From positions 1-64,000 of the forward strand of contig CAMKZU010000006.1 of assembly GCA_946477855.1 (NCBI GenBank): a stretch of 64,000 nt of DNA, read 5' to 3'. Made by a program: the position numbers and the translations under genes. The DNA comes from an uncultured Lactobacillus sp. (GTDB lineage Bacteria; Bacillota; Bacilli; Lactobacillales; Lactobacillaceae). Numbering within the stretch: the stretch's first letter is position 1; each line of letters begins with the position of its first letter. Below, piece after piece: positions 54,942 to 64,000 of the stretch. The notes below the pieces were generated by a model, which had not been told where the DNA came from, ran no database searches, and saw only the letters and a list, made by a program, of their open reading frames with translations.

Positions 54942-56711
54942 ATGAGAACAAGAAAATTTTGGGGTGCTGTTGGCACTTTATCTGCAGCTGCATTAACTTT
55001 AGTAGCGTGCGGAAAAAGTAATACTACTAGCAATGAAGGTGCTAAAACTGCCAGCAAGTTTCCAATTCAAACACCCGTTAAGACTGCTAAAAAGGGTGGA
55101 ACGATTAAGGTTGCAGAAGTAACTGATACACCATTTACTGGCGTTTTTAATGAAGAATTACAAATGGATCAACCAAGCGCTGATGTTTCTAGTCCAGGTC
55201 AGGAATCACTATTTGATACTGATGATCACTATAAAATTAACGATAAGGGTCCAGCTACACTCAAACTTGATCGCAAAGCAAAAACTGCTACTATTACTAT
55301 TAAAAAAGGTGTTAAATGGTCAGACGGCAAGCAAGTTACGGCAAAAGACGTAGAGTTTGCATATGAAATTATTGCTAATAAAGCAACTAACTCCCAAAGA
55401 TATGCCAGCCAATTTAATATTATTAATGGTATGAAAGAATATCATGAAGGCAAGGCAAAAACTATTTCGGGAATTGAAATGCCTGATGGTCCGGATGGCA
55501 GAGTTGCAATTATACATTGCAAAGAACTTAAGCCTGGTATGTATTATAGCGGAAATGGCTACATTTGGGAAATGGCTGCGCCATATCACTATTTAAAAGA
55601 TATTCCCTTTGCCAAATTAGAATCATCTGATAAGTTGAGAAAAAAGCCATTATTCTTTGGTCCTTATAAAATTGAAAAAATTGTTCGTGGTCAATCAGTT
55701 ACTTGGGTTCCGAATAAGTATTATTGGCGCGGTCAACCTAAGTTAGACAAAATAGTTTATCAAGTAGTTTCTCCAAATTCCGCTTCACAAGCAATTAAGA
55801 ATCATAAATTTGATATCACAAGGGTTACTAACAGTCAATGGAAACAAGTTAAGGATACTAAAAATGTAACATTTGTTGCTAAAATTCCGTTGTACTATAG
55901 TTATTTGGCATTTAAAGTTGGTAAGTGGGATAACAAAAAATCAAAGAATGTAATGAATCCTAATGCCAAAATGAATAATAAATCATTGCGTCAGGCAATG
56001 GCTTATGCCATGAATACTGATGCTGTGTACAAGCATTATACTGACGGCTTAAGTTTTCAGATTCCAACTTTGATACCAGCACAATTTGGCGACTATTATA
56101 ATAAAAATATTAAAGGCTATACCTATAACCTGAAAAAAGCAAATAAAATTCTAGACAAGGCAGGATATAAGAAGAAAGGAAAATGGCGTGTACAACCTAA
56201 TGGTAAGCCGTTGACTATTCACTTCATGGCAATGTCTGGTAATTCTATTCAGCAACCAATAATGCAAAATTATATTGAACAATGGAATAAGATTGGCTTA
56301 AATGTTAAATTAGTTGGTGGTCGATTAACTGAATTTAATTCATTTTATGATAAAGTGCAACACGATTCACCTGATGTTGATATGTTTATGGCTGCCTGGG
56401 GTCTTTCAACTGAACCTTCCCAAGAACAAATGTATAGTGAAGGTACAATGTCCAACTATTCACGTTTTGTAACTCCTGAAAATACAAAACTTATTCAAGA
56501 GATGGATTCGCAAAAAGCCTTTGATCATAAGTATCGCGTTCAAAAATTCCATGAATGGCAAAAATATATGTTTGATCAAGCTTATGTTGTTCCTGTATAT
56601 AATGCATACCAAATTGATGCAGTTAACAGTAAGCTTACTGGCTATTCACAAAGTGCATCACAGCAAAACAACGGACATCCACTTTGGTATAAAGTTGCTT
56701 ACACTAAATAA
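54942..56711 (+). CDS. oppA: Oligopeptide-binding lipoprotein, copy 2
   Basis: 589 residues, same family and length as its neighbours. Signal peptide MRTRKFWGAVG.. with lipobox LVAC. Similar to copies 1 and 3 throughout. ATG 54942 follows AAGGAG; an in-frame ATG six codons upstream overlaps the box. The 3' flank resembles that of copy 3. Confidence 0.95.
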   Translation: MRTRKFWGAVGTLSAAALTLVACGKSNTTSNEGAKTASKFPIQTPVKTAKKGGTIKVAEVTDTPFTGVFNEELQMDQPSADVSSPGQESLFDTDDHYKINDKGPATLKLDRKAKTATITIKKGVKWSDGKQVTAKDVEFAYEIIANKATNSQRYASQFNIINGMKEYHEGKAKTISGIEMPDGPDGRVAIIHCKELKPGMYYSGNGYIWEMAAPYHYLKDIPFAKLESSDKLRKKPLFFGPYKIEKIVRGQSVTWVPNKYYWRGQPKLDKIVYQVVSPNSASQAIKNHKFDITRVTNSQWKQVKDTKNVTFVAKIPLYYSYLAFKVGKWDNKKSKNVMNPNAKMNNKSLRQAMAYAMNTDAVYKHYTDGLSFQIPTLIPAQFGDYYNKNIKGYTYNLKKANKILDKAGYKKKGKWRVQPNGKPLTIHFMAMSGNSIQQPIMQNYIEQWNKIGLNVKLVGGRLTEFNSFYDKVQHDSPDVDMFMAAWGLSTEPSQEQMYSEGTMSNYSRFVTPENTKLIQEMDSQKAFDHKYRVQKFHEWQKYMFDQAYVVPVYNAYQIDAVNSKLTGYSQSASQQNNGHPLWYKVAYTK

Positions 56712-56739
56712 AAAGTTAATTGATAAGGTAAATTAGAAA
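56712..56739 (+). repeat. Shared 3' flank of oppA2 and oppA3
   Basis: The bases after the oppA2 stop (AGTTAATTGATAAGGTAAAT.., about 56714-56738) reappear after the oppA3 stop at 59038-59062 with a few changes. This supports recent tandem duplication of the gene with its 3' flank. An ISL3-type terminus (GACTCTTTGTCAAACAA, from 56742) begins just where the similarity stops. Confidence 0.6.
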
Positions 56740-56741
56740 CT

Positions 56742-57040
56742 GACTCTTTGTCAAACAACATAAAGTAGGAAGCAGATAGAAGTATGACAATACTTTTATC
56801 TGCTTTTTCTTTTACCTTGTTTTCTGCCAATCTGATCCTAGTTAGCAGATTGTGGAAGTTGCCGTAGCCAAAAGCTGTGCGCTCAATTTGTTTAAGTTTG
56901 TGATTTAAGCCTTCTAATCACCCATCGAAATAAATCGATGTTATCCCTTTATTTACTGCTTTTAGATTATGCTTAAAAGTTAACGGTTGCTGCTTTTGCC
57001 AGTCAACATCTTCTTTAGCATGAATGACTTTTTATGCAGT
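56742..57040 (-). pseudogene. ISL3-family transposase remnant (C-terminal fragment)
   Basis: Minus-strand translation gives QPLTFKHNLKAVNKGITSIY, then an in-frame TGA, then LEGLNHKLKQIERTAFGYGN and FHNLLTRIRLAENKVK. This matches the end of ISL3-type transposases (FKHNLKA..NG.EG.NRK.K.IKRTAYGY). The fragment has at least one stop, frame breaks upstream near 57030, and no start, so it is dead. Its outer end GACTCTTTGTCAAACAA resembles an ISL3-type terminal repeat. It separates oppA2 from oppA3. Confidence 0.8.
56770..56812 (+). terminator. Terminator within the IS remnant, after oppA2
   Basis: A 15-bp stem AGCAGATAGAAGTAT (56771-56785) with 56790-56804 and a T-rich tail. It lies in the IS-derived flank and now probably ends the oppA2 transcript. 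Confidence 0.75.
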
Positions 57041-57263
57041 AAAACTATTCACAGCTTAGCAGATGGATAAGTCATCAACAGGATAAATTATAGAGCCAAT
57101 CAATTTTCTTAATCCTAATTTTTAATTTTCGCTAATAAAATAATGGTATTTTGTATAAAATATTAATTAAAAATTAATAAAGCCTTTGTTTTTCTAATCT
57201 TTTTTGTTATTATTTTATTTAGGTTTTAAATCGTGTTTGTACATTTGTAAGGAGAGAAGAAAG

Positions 57264-59036
57264 ATGAAAGAAAAAAATTTTTTATGCTCCATCGGTATTA
57301 TAGCTACATGTGCCATGGCTCTGGTTGGTTGTAATAAAGCAAATAAAAGTAATAATGAGGACAGTTCAAAGGAAGCAAGTAAATTTCCCAATGCTTTGCC
57401 AAAAAAGGAAACAAAGCAAGGGGGAACTGTTAGAGTGGCCGTTGAAACAGATACTCCTTTTACAGGAATATTTACTGATGAATTGAGCGTAACTGCGACT
57501 GATGCAGATGTTGCTTCACCAGGTGAAGAATCTTTGTTTTATACTGATGATAACTACAAAATAAATGATAAGGGCCCAGCAACAATGAGGCTGGATCAAA
57601 AAAATAAAACTATAACTATTACAATCAAAAAAGGGGTTAAGTGGTCAGACGGCAAACAAGTAGTTGCCAAGGATATGGCATATCCTTATGAAATATTGGC
57701 TAATAAAAACACTAAAGCTCAGAGATATTCTACTAAAATGGAAGTTCTAAAAGGAATGAAAGAATATCATGAGGGCAAAGCTAAAAAAATTTCAGGAATT
57801 GAATTGCCGGATGGTGATAATGGTCGCAAAATGATATTACATTTTTCCTATATGACACCAGGAATGGCCTTTAGTGGTAATGACTATTATTGGGAATCAG
57901 CTTCACCATATCATTATTTAAAGGATGTACCTTTTAGCAAACTCGAGTCTTCAGATAAAGTTAGAAAAAGACCAATATATTTTGGACCTTATAAGTTAGA
58001 TAAACTAGTTCGTGGACAGTCAGCTACATGGGTACCAAACAAATACTATTGGCAAGGCAAACCAAAACTGGATAAAATTATTTATCAAGTTGTTTCTCCT
58101 AATTCTACTTCTCAAGCAATCAAATCACATAAGTTTGATATTGCTCAAGTTATTAATGCTCAGTGGAAACAAGTAAAAGATACTAAAGATGTGAGATTTA
58201 TTGCAGAAATTCCTTTATATTACTCATACCTAGGGTTTAAGGTCGGCAAGTTTGATGCTAAAAAGGGTAAAAATGTTATGAATCCTCATAGCAAAATGAA
58301 TAATAAAGCGTTAAGGCAAGCTATTGGTTATGCCATGAATGTGGAGGATGTCAATAAACGTTATAATAATAATCTGAGTTTCAGGATTCCAACATTAATA
58401 CCAAAGCAATATGGTGATGTATATAATAAAAATGTTAAAGGCTTTACTTATAACTTAAAAAAGGCTAATGAACTTTTAGATAAAGCTGGTTATAAGAAAA
58501 AAGGCAAATGGCGCGTGCAGCCCAATGGTAAGCCTTTAAAAATCAACTTTTTAGCCATGTCGGGTGATGCTACACAAGGACCAATTATACAAAATTACTT
58601 GCAACAGTGGCATAAAATTGGGCTAAATGTAGGTCTTCTAAATGGTCGGTTGACAGAACGTAACTCATTTTATGATAAAGTTCAAAACGATAATCCTCAA
58701 GTAGATATGTTTCTAGGTGCTTGGGGTCTTTCTACGGAACCATCACCCAATGGATTATATAGTGAAGGTGGCCCCGCTAACTATACTAGGTTTGTTACTC
58801 CGGAAAATAATAAATTGATTAAGGAGATTGACTCTGCTAAAGCATTTAACCATAAATATCGTGTTGAAAAATTTCATGAATGGCAACAGTATATGTTTGA
58901 CCAGGCTTATGTCATACCTGTTTTTAATGCATATAAAATTAAGGCGGTTAATAATAAATTAACTGGTTTATCACTAAAACCTTCTGAAACAAATAACGGT
59001 CATCCAATATGGTACAAAGTTGGTTACGCTAAATAA
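57264..59036 (+). CDS. oppA: Oligopeptide-binding lipoprotein, copy 3
   Basis: 590 residues, SBP_bac_5 family. Signal peptide MKEKNFLCSIG.. with lipobox LVGC. Differs from copies 1 and 2 in the first third (for example MTPGMAFSGNDYYWES), where the ligand pocket is partly formed, so peptide preference may differ. ATG 57264 follows AAGGAGAG; the frame extends 20 codons upstream without a signal. Confidence 0.95.
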   Translation: MKEKNFLCSIGIIATCAMALVGCNKANKSNNEDSSKEASKFPNALPKKETKQGGTVRVAVETDTPFTGIFTDELSVTATDADVASPGEESLFYTDDNYKINDKGPATMRLDQKNKTITITIKKGVKWSDGKQVVAKDMAYPYEILANKNTKAQRYSTKMEVLKGMKEYHEGKAKKISGIELPDGDNGRKMILHFSYMTPGMAFSGNDYYWESASPYHYLKDVPFSKLESSDKVRKRPIYFGPYKLDKLVRGQSATWVPNKYYWQGKPKLDKIIYQVVSPNSTSQAIKSHKFDIAQVINAQWKQVKDTKDVRFIAEIPLYYSYLGFKVGKFDAKKGKNVMNPHSKMNNKALRQAIGYAMNVEDVNKRYNNNLSFRIPTLIPKQYGDVYNKNVKGFTYNLKKANELLDKAGYKKKGKWRVQPNGKPLKINFLAMSGDATQGPIIQNYLQQWHKIGLNVGLLNGRLTERNSFYDKVQNDNPQVDMFLGAWGLSTEPSPNGLYSEGGPANYTRFVTPENNKLIKEIDSAKAFNHKYRVEKFHEWQQYMFDQAYVIPVFNAYKIKAVNNKLTGLSLKPSETNNGHPIWYKVGYAK

Positions 59037-59059
59037 AAGTTAATTGATACGCTAAATTA

Positions 59060-59098
59060 GAAAACTATTGTCATTTGCGGACAATAGTTTTCTTTTTT
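59060..59098 (+). terminator. Terminator after oppA3
   Basis: GAAAACTATTGTC (59060-59072) pairs perfectly with GACAATAGTTTTC (59080-59092), followed by six T. Confidence 0.85.
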
Positions 59099-59119
59099 AA
59101 CGTTAAAAACTGGTATAAT
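59090..59119 (+). promoter_or_regulatory. Promoter of rnc-smc-ftsY
   Basis: Extended -10 TGG-TATAAT (TATAAT 59114-59119) with a weak TTCTTT at 59090-59095, spacer 18. Confidence 0.5.
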
Positions 59120-59143
59120 TTAGATTGTTAAGGAGTTGAACAA

Positions 59144-59830
59144 ATGGTTAGTACCAAATTCATTAAACGATTAGATACAAAATACAAAATTAGATTTAAC
59201 AATCCAAAATTATTAGAAGAGGCTTTTACTCATTCTTCTTATGCTAACGAACATCCTGAAAATGGAACTCGGGATTATGAAAAATTGGAGTTCTTGGGGG
59301 ATGCAGTTCTGGAATTAGCAATTTCTGATTACCTTTACCGTAATTTTAGAAATCTTAATGAAGGTGAATTAACTAGAATGCGGTCAAATATTGTTGATAC
59401 TGAAGGTTTTGCAGAATTTGCCCAGAAATTTGGTTTTCCGGCTGAGATTAATCTAGGTCATGGTGAGGAAAAAGCAGGTGCACGTTCTCGCAAAACTCTT
59501 TTAGAAGATGTTTTTGAAGCTTTTAATGGAGCGCTTTTTCTTGATCAAGGCATGGAAGCAGTTGAGCATTTTTTGAGTTTAACCGTATACCCATTAATTG
59601 ATGCTGGCAAATTTGATGCATCAAGAGATTATAAAACAGACCTACAAGAATTATTGCAACAAGATGGACCGGTTAAGATTGAGTATGAGGTTTTAAAAGA
59701 AGAGCAACTGCCATCTAATTTTACCGTTCAGTTAGTTGTTAATGGAAAAGTGTTGTCTGAGGGACAGGGCCATAATAAAAAAGCTGCTGAACAAGAAGCA
59801 GCCAAAAGTGCTCTAGGTAAGCTCAATTAG
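59144..59830 (+). CDS. rnc: Ribonuclease III
   Basis: 228 residues. Catalytic domain with EKLEFLGDAVLELA (about 47-60) and the later LLEDVFEAFNGAL. C-terminal double-stranded RNA-binding domain from about DYKTDLQELLQQ. Processes rRNA and regulatory duplexes. ATG follows AAGGAG. First gene of the canonical rnc-smc-ftsY operon. Confidence 0.97.
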   Translation: MVSTKFIKRLDTKYKIRFNNPKLLEEAFTHSSYANEHPENGTRDYEKLEFLGDAVLELAISDYLYRNFRNLNEGELTRMRSNIVDTEGFAEFAQKFGFPAEINLGHGEEKAGARSRKTLLEDVFEAFNGALFLDQGMEAVEHFLSLTVYPLIDAGKFDASRDYKTDLQELLQQDGPVKIEYEVLKEEQLPSNFTVQLVVNGKVLSEGQGHNKKAAEQEAAKSALGKLN

Positions 59831-59842
59831 GGAGATGAGTGT

Positions 59843-62800
59843 GTGCCACTAACAGAACTGATAATTGACGGCTTCAAATCTTTTGCCGAAAAAACAAAAA
59901 TTAAATTTGATGCAGGTATTACTGCCATAGTTGGTCCCAATGGTAGTGGTAAGAGTAATATTACTGAAGCGATCAGATGGGTCATGGGCGAATCCAGTGC
60001 TAAATCATTGCGTGGCTCAAACATGAAAGATGTTATTTTTGCCGGGAGTGAATTTCGCCAGCCGGCAAATCATGCAGAAGTTTCTCTAATTTTTAACAAT
60101 AAAAAGCATGAACTAAATTTTAAGGAAGAACAAGTTGTTGTAACTCGACGGATTTTAAGATCTGGAGATAATGAGTACTTAATCAATAAAAAAAGTGTCA
60201 GACAAAAGGATGTACGCGCTCTATTCTTAGACTCGGGCATTTCGCAAGACAGTTTAGCAATTATTTCTCAAGGACGTGTGGATCAAATACTAAATTCCCG
60301 TCCGGAAGAACGACGTTTACTATTTGAAGAAGCAGCTGGTGTACTTCATTTTAAAAGACAAAAAGAAGAAGCCAAAGTTCAGTTGGAACAGACTACTGAT
60401 AATTTAGTGCGGATCAACGACCTTGTAAAAGAGTTAGAGCAGAGAATTGAACCGCTTCACGAACAAAGTTCTTTAGCTAAAGAATATCAGTTTCAGAAAA
60501 AAGGTCTGGATCGGGAACTAAAAACTTTATTAGCATTTGAAATTCAGGATTTAGATAGCCAAAAGGACGAAGAACAGAAGAAAGCTGACGAGAATCAGGC
60601 ACTGCTATCAAAGCTTGATCGAGAAGTAAGAGATTCTCAAGCAGCTGTGGCAACTAAAAGAAAAGAATATCAAACTTTAAATGATCAAAGAGATAACATT
60701 CAAAGTGATTTACTTTCTTTAACCAAAAAGCTTTCTGAAATTAATACCAATTTGCAAGTTGCGGAACAGTCTAAACAATATAGTGCAGCGACAAAAAAAG
60801 AATACCAAACTGAGTTGATTGAATTAAAAAAACAATTATCAGCTAGTGAACATGATAAGATTAGTCTGCTTGAAAAGGAGAGTAATTTAAAAAATGAGCA
60901 ACAGAAGCTAAATGATAAAAGAACTGAACTCTGTGCGCAGTTAAAAGAAGATCCTGAACAGCTAAACCAAGATTTGGAGCAGCTTAGGGCAGATTATATT
61001 CAATTTTTGCAAGATCAAACTTCTAACAATAATGAAATAGTTTATTTGAATTCTGAACTGAAAAAACTTTCTGATAATAGCCAGTTTCAAACAGAAAATG
61101 TTGTTGAAGAACTAAGAACTGAAACTACTGAGCTTAACCGACTTAAATCTGAAGGTAAGTCACTTAAAGAAAGCTGTCAGATTGAAAAGCAGAAGATTGC
61201 CGATCTTACTAGGGAGCAAGAAACAAGCCAAAAAATTTTGACGTCGCTTCAAGAATCGTTAACGACCAAAAAACAACGTTTTAGTCAGTTAAATGCGCGT
61301 TATGAAGCTTTGGAAAATATACGCAAACGTCATGAAGGCTATTTTTACGGAGTAAAAAACGTTTTAAATAATATATCCGCTTATCCTGGAGTAGTTGGAG
61401 CTGTGGGAGAATTAATTACTTTTCCTGCCAAATATGAAGCTGCAATGGCAACAGCTTTGGGTAATGGGGTTCAAGATTTAGTCACTAAAACAAAACTAGA
61501 TGCTCGGGATGCTATTAACAAATTAAAAGAAAATCATGCGGGGCGTGCTACTTTCCTGCCACTTGATGGATTAAGGGAATATACAATACCTTCTTCAACT
61601 GTTAATACAATTGCTTCTTTTACTGGTTTTCGAGGTATTGCAAGCGAAATAGTTAAAAGTTTACCAAATCAAAACATTGCTCCGGCAATTAATTATCTCC
61701 TTGGAAATACCATCATTGTCGATACGATAAGCAATGCTATGAAGATAAGACAACGCGTTTCTCGCTATCGTATTGTGACTCTTGATGGAGATGTTATATC
61801 ACCTGGTGGTTCAATGACAGGAGGAGTGCGTAATCAAAAAAGCAATTCCCCACTTCAAACAACTGCTGAGCTGAGTCAATTAAGACAAAATATTAATGAT
61901 TTGCAAGCAAAAATTAAGAATGAGCAGTCTCAGTTAGGTGAAGCTATAAGCAAAAATGACGTTTTAACTAAGCAGCTAAATGATGTGAGATCGAAATTGC
62001 AAAATCTTAAACAAGAATTAGGTGAAGCAGTTCTTTCATATCAAAACCAAGAAAAAGAAGTAAATAGGTTAAAGGCTGCGAATAGTTTGTTTGAACATCA
62101 AAAGGAAGAACGCAACCAGGAAACTGCTGAAACTAAGAATAAGATTAAGTCTGCTGAAAAAAAGAAGGAAGAACTGCAGGAGAAAATACTTCAGCAAAAA
62201 CAACACATTAGTGAATTGCAATTACGCATAAAAAACTTTTCTGAGCTGAATCAAGAAATTCAAGAAAAGTTAAGCAAACTTGATCCGCAAATAGCCGTTT
62301 ATGCTAATAAGTTGGAAAACGTGGCAAAGCAAAAGTCTGATAAAAAGAATGAATTAAAGCAGTTTCAAAACCAAATTAATACTTTGTCCCAAAAGTTAAA
62401 AGAACTAAATCAAAATGATGTGCTCAGTGACGAAAAGAAAATGAACTTTGATCGCGAAAATAAAAAGGGCATTGCAAAAAAGAAAAATTTGCAGGAACAA
62501 CTTAATAATTTAAGTTCTAAATTAGGGCAGTATGATGCTAAAATTAACCAGCTTGATCAGGTAGCTAGTCGTAATTATGAACTTCGTAAAGATGCTGCTG
62601 CTGAGCAAAAAGATTTTTCTGTGAAAATAGCACAGTTGAATAGCCAAATAGATCAACGTTTAGATACTTTGAATACGGAATATTCACTAACATATGAGGC
62701 CGCATTGAATCAAGCCGAAACAGAAAATAATGAGGCTAATAGGACACAGCTTCAAAAGAATGTGAAACTGCATCGCATGTCTATTGCAGATATTGGCCCA

Positions 62801-63406
62801 GTTAATCTAAAGTCCATTGAAGAATATGAAAATGTCAAAAAACGTTACGACTTCCTTAATGCACAACAAAATGATTTATTAAAGGGTCGAGACAATTTAG
62901 AAAAATCGATGTCAGAACTTGATCAAGAAGTATGTAGTCGCTTTAGTAAAACCTTTACAGACGTCGCCACTAGTTTTACTGAATTGTTTCCGGTAGTTTT
63001 TGGTGGTGGCAATGCCAAATTAGTTTTGACTAATCCTGAAGACTTATTGAACACAGGTGTTGAAATTATTGCTCAACCGCCGGGTAAAAAGTTGCAAAGA
63101 CTCAGCTTATTATCAGGTGGAGAAAGGGCACTGACAGCAATTACATTGCTGTTTGCTATGCTCAAAGTCAAACCAGTGCCATTTTGTGTACTGGATGAAG
63201 TAGAAGCAGCACTTGATGATGCAAACGTCACACGCTTTGCACATTTCTTAGAAGAATATGATATGCATACACAATTTATTGTAATAACACATAGAAGAGG
63301 AACAATGGAAAAAGCAGACCAACTTTATGGTGTTGTCATGCAGGAATCAGGGGTGTCACAAGTGTTGTCCGTATCACTAAAAGAATTAAAAAATGAGGTG
63401 AAATAA
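59843..63406 (+). CDS. smc: Chromosome segregation protein SMC
   Basis: 1187 residues. N-terminal Walker A GPNGSGKSNITEA (about 33-45), two long coiled coils (about 170-490 and 670-1000), the hinge (about 510-650, with GVVGAVGELI), and the C-terminal ABC signature LLSGGERALTAI with Walker B CVLDEVEAALDD. Forms the condensin ring with ScpA and ScpB. GTG start after GGGAGATGAG. Confidence 0.97.
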   Translation: MPLTELIIDGFKSFAEKTKIKFDAGITAIVGPNGSGKSNITEAIRWVMGESSAKSLRGSNMKDVIFAGSEFRQPANHAEVSLIFNNKKHELNFKEEQVVVTRRILRSGDNEYLINKKSVRQKDVRALFLDSGISQDSLAIISQGRVDQILNSRPEERRLLFEEAAGVLHFKRQKEEAKVQLEQTTDNLVRINDLVKELEQRIEPLHEQSSLAKEYQFQKKGLDRELKTLLAFEIQDLDSQKDEEQKKADENQALLSKLDREVRDSQAAVATKRKEYQTLNDQRDNIQSDLLSLTKKLSEINTNLQVAEQSKQYSAATKKEYQTELIELKKQLSASEHDKISLLEKESNLKNEQQKLNDKRTELCAQLKEDPEQLNQDLEQLRADYIQFLQDQTSNNNEIVYLNSELKKLSDNSQFQTENVVEELRTETTELNRLKSEGKSLKESCQIEKQKIADLTREQETSQKILTSLQESLTTKKQRFSQLNARYEALENIRKRHEGYFYGVKNVLNNISAYPGVVGAVGELITFPAKYEAAMATALGNGVQDLVTKTKLDARDAINKLKENHAGRATFLPLDGLREYTIPSSTVNTIASFTGFRGIASEIVKSLPNQNIAPAINYLLGNTIIVDTISNAMKIRQRVSRYRIVTLDGDVISPGGSMTGGVRNQKSNSPLQTTAELSQLRQNINDLQAKIKNEQSQLGEAISKNDVLTKQLNDVRSKLQNLKQELGEAVLSYQNQEKEVNRLKAANSLFEHQKEERNQETAETKNKIKSAEKKKEELQEKILQQKQHISELQLRIKNFSELNQEIQEKLSKLDPQIAVYANKLENVAKQKSDKKNELKQFQNQINTLSQKLKELNQNDVLSDEKKMNFDRENKKGIAKKKNLQEQLNNLSSKLGQYDAKINQLDQVASRNYELRKDAAAEQKDFSVKIAQLNSQIDQRLDTLNTEYSLTYEAALNQAETENNEANRTQLQKNVKLHRMSIADIGPVNLKSIEEYENVKKRYDFLNAQQNDLLKGRDNLEKSMSELDQEVCSRFSKTFTDVATSFTELFPVVFGGGNAKLVLTNPEDLLNTGVEIIAQPPGKKLQRLSLLSGGERALTAITLLFAMLKVKPVPFCVLDEVEAALDDANVTRFAHFLEEYDMHTQFIVITHRRGTMEKADQLYGVVMQESGVSQVLSVSLKELKNEVK

Positions 63407-63408
63407 CA

Positions 63409-64000
63409 GTGGGTTTATTTGATAAGATAAAAAAATCTTTATTTGGTGAAGAAAATGGTAAAGTTAATGATGATTCGCAGAATCAATCAGAAAAAGAGCA
63501 ACAAGAATCCTCTGAGGAGCTAGAAAATAAGGAAAAGATAACCGCTGAAGAAAAACAAACTTCAGAAAAGGATGAATCGGAAAACAAAAATTCGACAGCT
63601 TTGCAGGAAAAATCTTTAGAGAGGGAACCTGAAGACGAACCTAATAATGAAAAGCAAAATGATACTGAATTATATGAAAAAGGTCTAGAGAAAACTAATC
63701 AGGGCTTTGGAGCCCGGCTGAATCGCTTTTTCGCCCAGTTCAGGACTGTTGACGAAGATTTCTTTGATGACTTGGAAGAGCTGCTTATTGAATCTGATGT
63801 CGGTTATGAGACTGCCGAAGAATTGACTGACGAACTGCGAGATGAAGCAAAGTTGCAGAAAGCCAAGTCGCGAGATGATCTGAAAAAAGTTATTGTTGAA
63901 AAATTAGTTAATCTTTATGACCAGAGCGGTAATTCCGAAAATGAAAAATTAAAGTCGCATGACGATGGCAAACCGAATATCTATCTGTTTGTAGGAGTAA
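63409..64000 (+). CDS. ftsY: Signal recognition particle receptor FtsY (5' part, cut by window end)
   Basis: Partial: 197 codons are visible and the frame is still open at the window edge. GTG start after GAGGTG, two bases past the smc stop. The opening MGLFDKIKKSLFG is followed by a long acidic A domain (about 15-95, rich in E, K, N) and then the start of the N domain (FGARLNRFFAQFRTVDEDFF.). The window ends at IYLFVGV, just before the GTPase P loop. Confidence 0.95.
   Translation, partial: MGLFDKIKKSLFGEENGKVNDDSQNQSEKEQQESSEELENKEKITAEEKQTSEKDESENKNSTALQEKSLEREPEDEPNNEKQNDTELYEKGLEKTNQGFGARLNRFFAQFRTVDEDFFDDLEELLIESDVGYETAEELTDELRDEAKLQKAKSRDDLKKVIVEKLVNLYDQSGNSENEKLKSHDDGKPNIYLFVGV

Overview
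The window is AT-rich chromosomal DNA of a low-GC Gram-positive bacterium. Gene content and order point to the genus Lactobacillus in the strict sense (the L. delbrueckii / L. acidophilus group). Supporting signs are PepX, an Opp peptide importer just ahead of rnc-smc-ftsY, PyrR-type attenuators, an F-type L27 with an N-terminal extension, a PASTA-domain PrkC, many TTG starts and the remnant of an ISL3-type transposase. The species cannot be fixed from sequence reading alone.

Layout. 1-813 is gene-poor AT-rich DNA with two hairpin terminators. 814-1998 is an MFS transporter. 2089-11976 is de novo pyrimidine synthesis split in three: pyrFE on the minus strand, pyrD divergent from it, and pyrR-pyrB-pyrC-carA-carB on the plus strand. 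Three PyrR-type attenuators precede pyrFE, pyrR and pyrB; pyrK is absent. 12100-16335 is a minus-strand block: pepX, an Spx/ArsC-like protein, and a PTS-EIIC-like permease. The permease is preceded by an undeclared 23-codon leader peptide with an almost unbroken run of aromatic codons (YYFWYFSY) and a multi-hairpin terminator/attenuator. 16569-21558 holds an orphan membrane protein, tRNA-Arg(TCT), a DUF2207-like surface/membrane protein, a DUF2325-like protein and a YitT-family permease. 21592-22404 is the L21 leader with rplU-rpmA, lacking the usual prp gene between them.

22499-31854 is a long housekeeping run: an M24 Xaa-Pro peptidase, efp, an Asp23 protein, nusB, folD, xseAB, ispA, tlyA, recN and a GNAT protein. 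A small minus-strand gene at 31887-32162 has two LexA-type SOS boxes in and beside its promoter. 32351-42884 is gmk-rpoZ-priA-fmt-rsmB-stp-prkC-rsgA-rpe-thiN. Then come rpmB (minus), an Asp23/FakA-like pair, recG, plsX and acpP. 48653-59036 is an oligopeptide ABC importer, oppDFBC, followed by three tandem paralogous lipoproteins (oppA1-3), with a dead ISL3 transposase fragment between the second and third. The window closes with rnc, smc and the 5' part of ftsY.

Functionally the region couples nucleotide synthesis (pyr, folD, gmk), translation and ribosome maturation (L21, L27, L28, EF-P, omega/NusB, fmt, rsmB, rsgA, tlyA), DNA repair (recN, recG, priA, xseAB), chromosome segregation and secretion (smc, ftsY), and peptide uptake and breakdown (opp, pepX, Xaa-Pro peptidase). 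The signal I consider most worth following is the aromatic leader-peptide attenuator at 16081-16300.
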